Shown: positions 7,115 to 10,131 of the stretch, piece by piece
How positions within the stretch are numbered: position 1 is the stretch's first letter
Layout of the letters: every line of letters starts with the position of its first letter
Assembly: GCA_964505065.1 (NCBI GenBank)
Contig: CAZDGF010000077.1
Location: 1-10,131 of the forward strand
DNA: 10,131 bases
Origin: JABMMZ01 sp964505065
Lineage (GTDB): Bacteria; Bacteroidota; Bacteroidia; NS11-12g; UBA955
Direction of reading: 5' to 3'
Notes under the pieces: generated by a model
Seen by the model: only the letters and a program-made list of their open reading frames with translations
What the model was told of the DNA's origin: nothing
The model's database searches: none
Position numbers and translations under genes: made by a program

Positions 7115-8272
7115 TTAATCCTCCAAATCAGATATTAACCAATAATCACTTAAAAAGCCAACCTTTGTCATAAACTCTTTAGCTACTTTCTTTTTGGCAG
7201 CAGTTAATTTTTCAAATTTAGTGCCTTTTTCTGGGGTGTATTTGGCTATAAATATTCTATCCAATTCATCGGGGTTCAGTACATCTAAAACCTGAGGGGA
7301 GTGTGTACTTATTACTATTTGCTTTTCCTCTGCTTGCTCTCTCAAAAATTGCATTATCAATTTTAATTGATGCGGATGAACGCCCAATTCGGGTTCTTCT
7401 AATAGAATAATTCCTTTATGGTATGAAATTTCAGATACCATATAAAACAAACGCTTGGTGCCATCAGATAATTGCGACCAAGGCAACCAATCGCCATTTA
7501 ATTTAAATTCTAATTTTAAATTATCTACAATACATTCATCGCCTTTATAATATATATTGATATTTTTATTAAATTGTACATCTTCTATTGGGGTGTATTT
7601 TTGAAGATTTTGTTTGATATTTAAGGGGATTTCTATATTCTTTAAGATGTTATTTACTGTAACTTTTTTAGAAGCTATCAATTTTCTATCAAAATTAATA
7701 TCAAAATTCAGAACAATGTTAGATACAAATATTTTAAAATCATACTCAAAATCATATTTATCAAGAGTAAGAGTTTCATTAGTATCCAAAAAGTTAATAT
7801 TCTGAGGAATGTTATAGTTAATTAATTGAGCATAATATAAAAAACTTAACCCTATTAAAGAATGTATCATTGGAGATGGTTCATCATATATTTCAATCTT
7901 TCTATTTTCAAACACTAAATTTTTATTTTTAAAGTCTTTTTGGCTATTGTAAATAAAATTTGAATTAATCTTTAATACAAATTCACTTGATTGATATGAT
8001 GAAGGAGGTTGTTTGAGTTTTTTTGAAAAATCAATTTCAATATGATATTTTTTTTTATTAGAAATTATTTCCAATTCAATACTTGCAAAATTTTCATTAA
8101 AATTACTATCAGATAATGCATTAATAGCTTTTTGAGCTACCGATAGAAAATTAGATTTCCCAGCCCCATTTTTGCCAATAATAATATTTAAGCCATTGTA
8201 TAAATTTACTTTTAGGTCTTTTATAGTCCTATACTTTTTTATATGTATGCTTTTTATATCTTGGTTGCTCAT
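7115..8272 (-). CDS. ABC/AAA15-type ATPase, OLD-like, without fused TOPRIM domain
   Basis: The predicted protein has 385 residues and belongs to the RecF/SMC/OLD-like ABC ATPases. Walker A is GKNGAGKSN (33-41), directly after an IHIKKYRTIKDL strand typical of AAA15/21 proteins. The signature-like motif is LSDGTKR (268-274). Walker B is GIILLEEPE (287-295), followed by LGVHPHQL, and the H-loop is STHS (322-325). Residues about 50-245 form a Lys/Asn-rich, poorly conserved-looking insertion in place of a long coiled coil. Its DNA is especially AT-rich: the lines at 7921-7980 and 8041-8100 each have 9 G/C in 60. The protein ends about 60 residues after the H-loop, where OLD proteins continue into TOPRIM; here that domain is the next gene. 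It likely hydrolyses ATP to control the TOPRIM partner. ATPase plus TOPRIM pairs occur in anti-phage systems, so defence is the leading inference. The ATG at 8272 lies 7 nt after a -7-like element. Confidence 0.88.
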   Translation of the reverse strand: MSNQDIKSIHIKKYRTIKDLKVNLYNGLNIIIGKNGAGKSNFLSVAQKAINALSDSNFNENFASIELEIISNKKKYHIEIDFSKKLKQPPSSYQSSEFVLKINSNFIYNSQKDFKNKNLVFENRKIEIYDEPSPMIHSLIGLSFLYYAQLINYNIPQNINFLDTNETLTLDKYDFEYDFKIFVSNIVLNFDINFDRKLIASKKVTVNNILKNIEIPLNIKQNLQKYTPIEDVQFNKNINIYYKGDECIVDNLKLEFKLNGDWLPWSQLSDGTKRLFYMVSEISYHKGIILLEEPELGVHPHQLKLIMQFLREQAEEKQIVISTHSPQVLDVLNPDELDRIFIAKYTPEKGTKFEKLTAAKKKVAKEFMTKVGFLSDYWLISDLED

Positions 8273-8279
8273 GGCAGGG

Positions 8280-8287
8280 CAAATATA
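8280..8287 (-). promoter_or_regulatory. Candidate -7 element of the ATPase/TOPRIM operon
   Basis: On the minus strand the sequence is TATATTTG, an exact TAnnTTTG match. It ends 7 nt before the ATG at 8272, so the transcript would be leaderless or nearly so. No TTG occurs at -33 spacing, so the promoter is weak or needs an activator. It lies 4 bp from the -33 element of the divergent amidohydrolase promoter. Confidence 0.42.
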
Positions 8288-8292
8288 GTAAT

Positions 8293-8325
8293 TTGTAATA
8301 TATTCTGTTTATCGTATTACTTTTG
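8293..8325 (+). promoter_or_regulatory. Bacteroidota-type promoter of the amidohydrolase gene
   Basis: TTG at 8293-8295 (part of TTTG) is followed by a 22-nt spacer and TACTTTTG at 8318-8325, within the TTG-N(17-23)-TAnnTTTG consensus. Initiation near 8330 gives a short leader of about 18 nt to the ATG at 8349. The TTG codon at 8337 would have almost no leader. Confidence 0.6.
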
Positions 8326-8348
8326 TTGCTTAAATTTTGAAAAATAAT

Positions 8349-10007
8349 ATGCTTATTCCTTATCATTTGAAAAAAACAAAAACTATAACTTTTTTTTTAT
8401 GCTTGATTGCATTGTATTCATGCAAAAAAAGCCATACCCAAGCCGATAAAATATTTTACAATGCCCAAATTATTACGATGAACGATAGTATGCCAAAGGC
8501 AAGTGTAATGGTTATAAAAGAGGGTAAAATTATAGCCATTGGCGACAGTACTTTATTGCAACAATACGCTGTGGCAAACGATTCAAACAAAATAAATGTA
8601 ATGCAACAATATATTTTACCTGGATTGATAGATGCCCATTGCCATTTTTATGGCTATGCTACAACCAAATTGCAAGTAAATTTAATAGGCACTAAAAATT
8701 GGAACGATGTATTGAAAATAGTAGATTCTTTTTCGCATACTACAAGCTCTGCTTGGCTAAAAGGCAGAGGCTGGGACCAAAATGATTGGGCAGAAAAAAA
8801 ATATCCAAACAATGAAAAACTCAATAAACTTTTTCCAGATAGACCAGTAATATTAAAGCGTATAGATGGACATGCGGCTATTTGCAATCAAAAAGCACTA
8901 AGCCTTGCTGGTATAGATTTAGAAACAGAAATACCAGGGGGCGAAATAGAAAAAAAGAATGGTAAACTTACGGGCATATTGGTGGATAATGCTGTAGATG
9001 CCATAGAAAAAATAATTACACCACCGCAAAAAGATGAACTGCTTAAAGCCCTTAAAGAAACAGAAAAAGAATGTTTTGCCCTTGGCTTAACCACTCTTGC
9101 CGATGCAGGGCTTGATTTAAGCACTTGTTTAATGCTCGATTCTTTGGGTAATAAAAATGAATTAAATATATACCTATACATGATGCTAAACCCCACATAC
9201 GATGGCTTAAAATATGCGCAAGAAAATGGTATTTTAGAAAACCAGCACAGTAAAATAAGCAGCTTTAAACTATATGCTGATGGGGCATTGGGCAGCCGTG
9301 GTGCAAAATTAAAACAAGCCTATTGCGATAGAGATAAGCATACAGGTATGTTGTTAAACTCTATTGAATATTTCAATAATTGGTGTGGGCAAATAAAAAA
9401 CACCACCAAATACCAAGTAAATACCCATTGCATAGGCGATAGTGCCAACCGCTTGCTATTGGAAACTTATGGCAAATACCTAAAAGGCAAAAACGATGAG
9501 CGTTGGCGTATAGAACATGCGCAAGTGATAGATACAGCCGATTTTGATTTATTTACCAAATTTAGCATTATTCCCTCCGTGCAGCCCACCCATGCCACAA
9601 GCGATGCCCCTTGGGCAGAACACCGCCTGTGCAACCACAGAATGAAAGGTGCTTATGCTTATAAAACACTTTTAAACACCAATGGTTATATGCCTTTGGG
9701 TACAGATTTTCCTGTGGAATACCTTAATCCTTTATATACTTTTTACAGTGCCGTATATAGAAAAAATGCCAATTCGCCAAGCCAAGCTGCTTTTCAAACG
9801 CAAGAAATGATAAGCCCAATGCAGGCACTTAAGGGTATGACACTATGGGCAGCCAAAGCCTGTAGATTAGAACACAGAAAAGGGAGTTTGGAAATAGGCA
9901 AAGATGCTGATTTTATCATCTTGGATAAAAATTTACTTACACTAAAAGAAAATGAAGTATTAGAAGCTAAAGTTTTAAAAACTTATAGTTATGGTATATT
10001 GAGGTAA
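8349..10007 (+). CDS. Lipoprotein amidohydrolase, YtcJ/Amidohydro_3 family
   Basis: The predicted protein has 552 residues from the ATG at 8349. An in-frame TTG at 8337 would add four; I prefer ATG because it leaves room for a short leader. The signal sequence has KKTK then FFLCLIALYSC, a type II lipobox with the lipidated Cys at 25. Mature residues CKKS lack an acidic surface-export signal, so a periplasm-facing lipoprotein is likely. The metal-dependent hydrolase barrel is intact: DAHCH (HxH at 97 and 99), KLYADGALGSR (likely metal-bridging Lys at 307), NTHCIGD (His 360), IEHAQ (His 390) and LGTDFPVE (catalytic Asp 453). The second small beta domain closes with GSLEIGKDADFIILD. RGWDQNDW, DGHA and PSVQPTHATSD are typical of this family, which includes YtcJ and N-substituted formamide deformylase. 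Hydrolysis of an amide or C-N bond is expected; the substrate is unknown. Length and motifs show no truncation. Confidence 0.9.
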   Translation: MLIPYHLKKTKTITFFLCLIALYSCKKSHTQADKIFYNAQIITMNDSMPKASVMVIKEGKIIAIGDSTLLQQYAVANDSNKINVMQQYILPGLIDAHCHFYGYATTKLQVNLIGTKNWNDVLKIVDSFSHTTSSAWLKGRGWDQNDWAEKKYPNNEKLNKLFPDRPVILKRIDGHAAICNQKALSLAGIDLETEIPGGEIEKKNGKLTGILVDNAVDAIEKIITPPQKDELLKALKETEKECFALGLTTLADAGLDLSTCLMLDSLGNKNELNIYLYMMLNPTYDGLKYAQENGILENQHSKISSFKLYADGALGSRGAKLKQAYCDRDKHTGMLLNSIEYFNNWCGQIKNTTKYQVNTHCIGDSANRLLLETYGKYLKGKNDERWRIEHAQVIDTADFDLFTKFSIIPSVQPTHATSDAPWAEHRLCNHRMKGAYAYKTLLNTNGYMPLGTDFPVEYLNPLYTFYSAVYRKNANSPSQAAFQTQEMISPMQALKGMTLWAAKACRLEHRKGSLEIGKDADFIILDKNLLTLKENEVLEAKVLKTYSYGILR

Positions 10008-10131
10008 TACTATACCTTAAAATGAATAAAAAAAATATCACCCAAAGACGCAAAGCTGGATTTTTAATTATGTTAAAACAATAGCGTCCTAAATAAATAA
10101 AAAAAGAAGAAGGAAGTAAAGTAACTCAAAG
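10008..10131. other. AT-rich intergenic tail, no convincing gene
   Basis: A weak 7-bp stem (10000-10006 with 10013-10019, one G-T wobble) spans the amidohydrolase stop but has no T-tract. A segment CCCAAAGACGCAAAG (10051-10065) recalls a GCAAAGACGCAAAG-like intergenic repeat that I remember from several bacterial phyla; a single copy cannot establish this. The rest is A-rich and ends at the window edge. Confidence 0.35.

Noticed and set aside
6533..8272. Retron with ATPase/TOPRIM effectors
   Set aside because: No reverse transcriptase gene lies in the window and no msr/msd-like structure is visible beside the pair.
8888..9196. Open frame of 102 codons on the minus strand within the amidohydrolase gene
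   Set aside because: The plus-strand gene has intact family motifs through this interval, and the antisense product is low-complexity and Ser-rich. The smaller antisense frame at 8654-8887 is rejected for the same reason.
10000..10019. Possible terminator after the amidohydrolase
   Set aside because: The 7-bp stem includes a wobble pair, overlaps the stop codon and is followed by A-rich rather than T-rich sequence.
10022..10084. 20-codon open frame beginning MNKKNITQRRK
   Set aside because: It is too short, has no ribosome site or promoter, and overlaps a segment resembling an intergenic repeat.
1..10131. Insertion sequence or transposase gene
   Set aside because: No transposase-like protein is encoded and I found no terminal inverted repeats bounding a gene. 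The hairpins at 12-164 are small and close together.

Overview
The window looks like chromosomal DNA of a member of the Bacteroidota. Three things point there. The long surface protein ends in a type A type IX secretion (T9SS) sorting domain. Promoter-like sites fit the Bacteroidota consensus TTG-N(17-23)-TAnnTTTG. The start codons are preceded by A-rich leaders rather than strong Shine-Dalgarno sites. The DNA is AT-rich and there are no rRNA or tRNA genes. I cannot name the genus.

Layout from left to right: (1) 1-271, a non-coding stretch with a 20-bp direct repeat, several small hairpins with 3-nt loops, and a clear intrinsic terminator. (2) 272-5887, minus strand, an 1871-residue secreted protein of PKD/PKD-like domains, with three cysteine-rich modules and a T9SS sorting domain at its C-terminus. 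(3) 5888-6086, a divergent intergenic region with a full Bacteroidota promoter for the giant gene and a -7-like element facing right. (4) 6087-6536, plus strand, a small stand-alone SET-domain protein. (5) 6533-8272, minus strand, a two-gene unit of an ABC/AAA15-type ATPase followed 6 bp later by a small TOPRIM-like protein. It meets the SET gene tail to tail, and the stop codons share the same TTAA. (6) 8273-8348, a compact divergent promoter region. (7) 8349-10007, plus strand, a lipoprotein amidohydrolase of the YtcJ/Amidohydro_3 family. (8) 10008-10131, a short AT-rich tail with no convincing gene.

The most interesting unit is 6087-8272. The ATPase ends shortly after its H-loop and its TOPRIM partner is a separate protein, so together they resemble a split OLD-type nuclease. 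That architecture recurs in anti-phage systems such as OLD, Gabija, PARIS and AbiL. The interlocked SET-domain lysine methyltransferase-like gene is an unusual neighbour. Whether it belongs to the same system is inference only. The surface protein and the amidohydrolase look like ordinary envelope functions and have no visible link to that unit.
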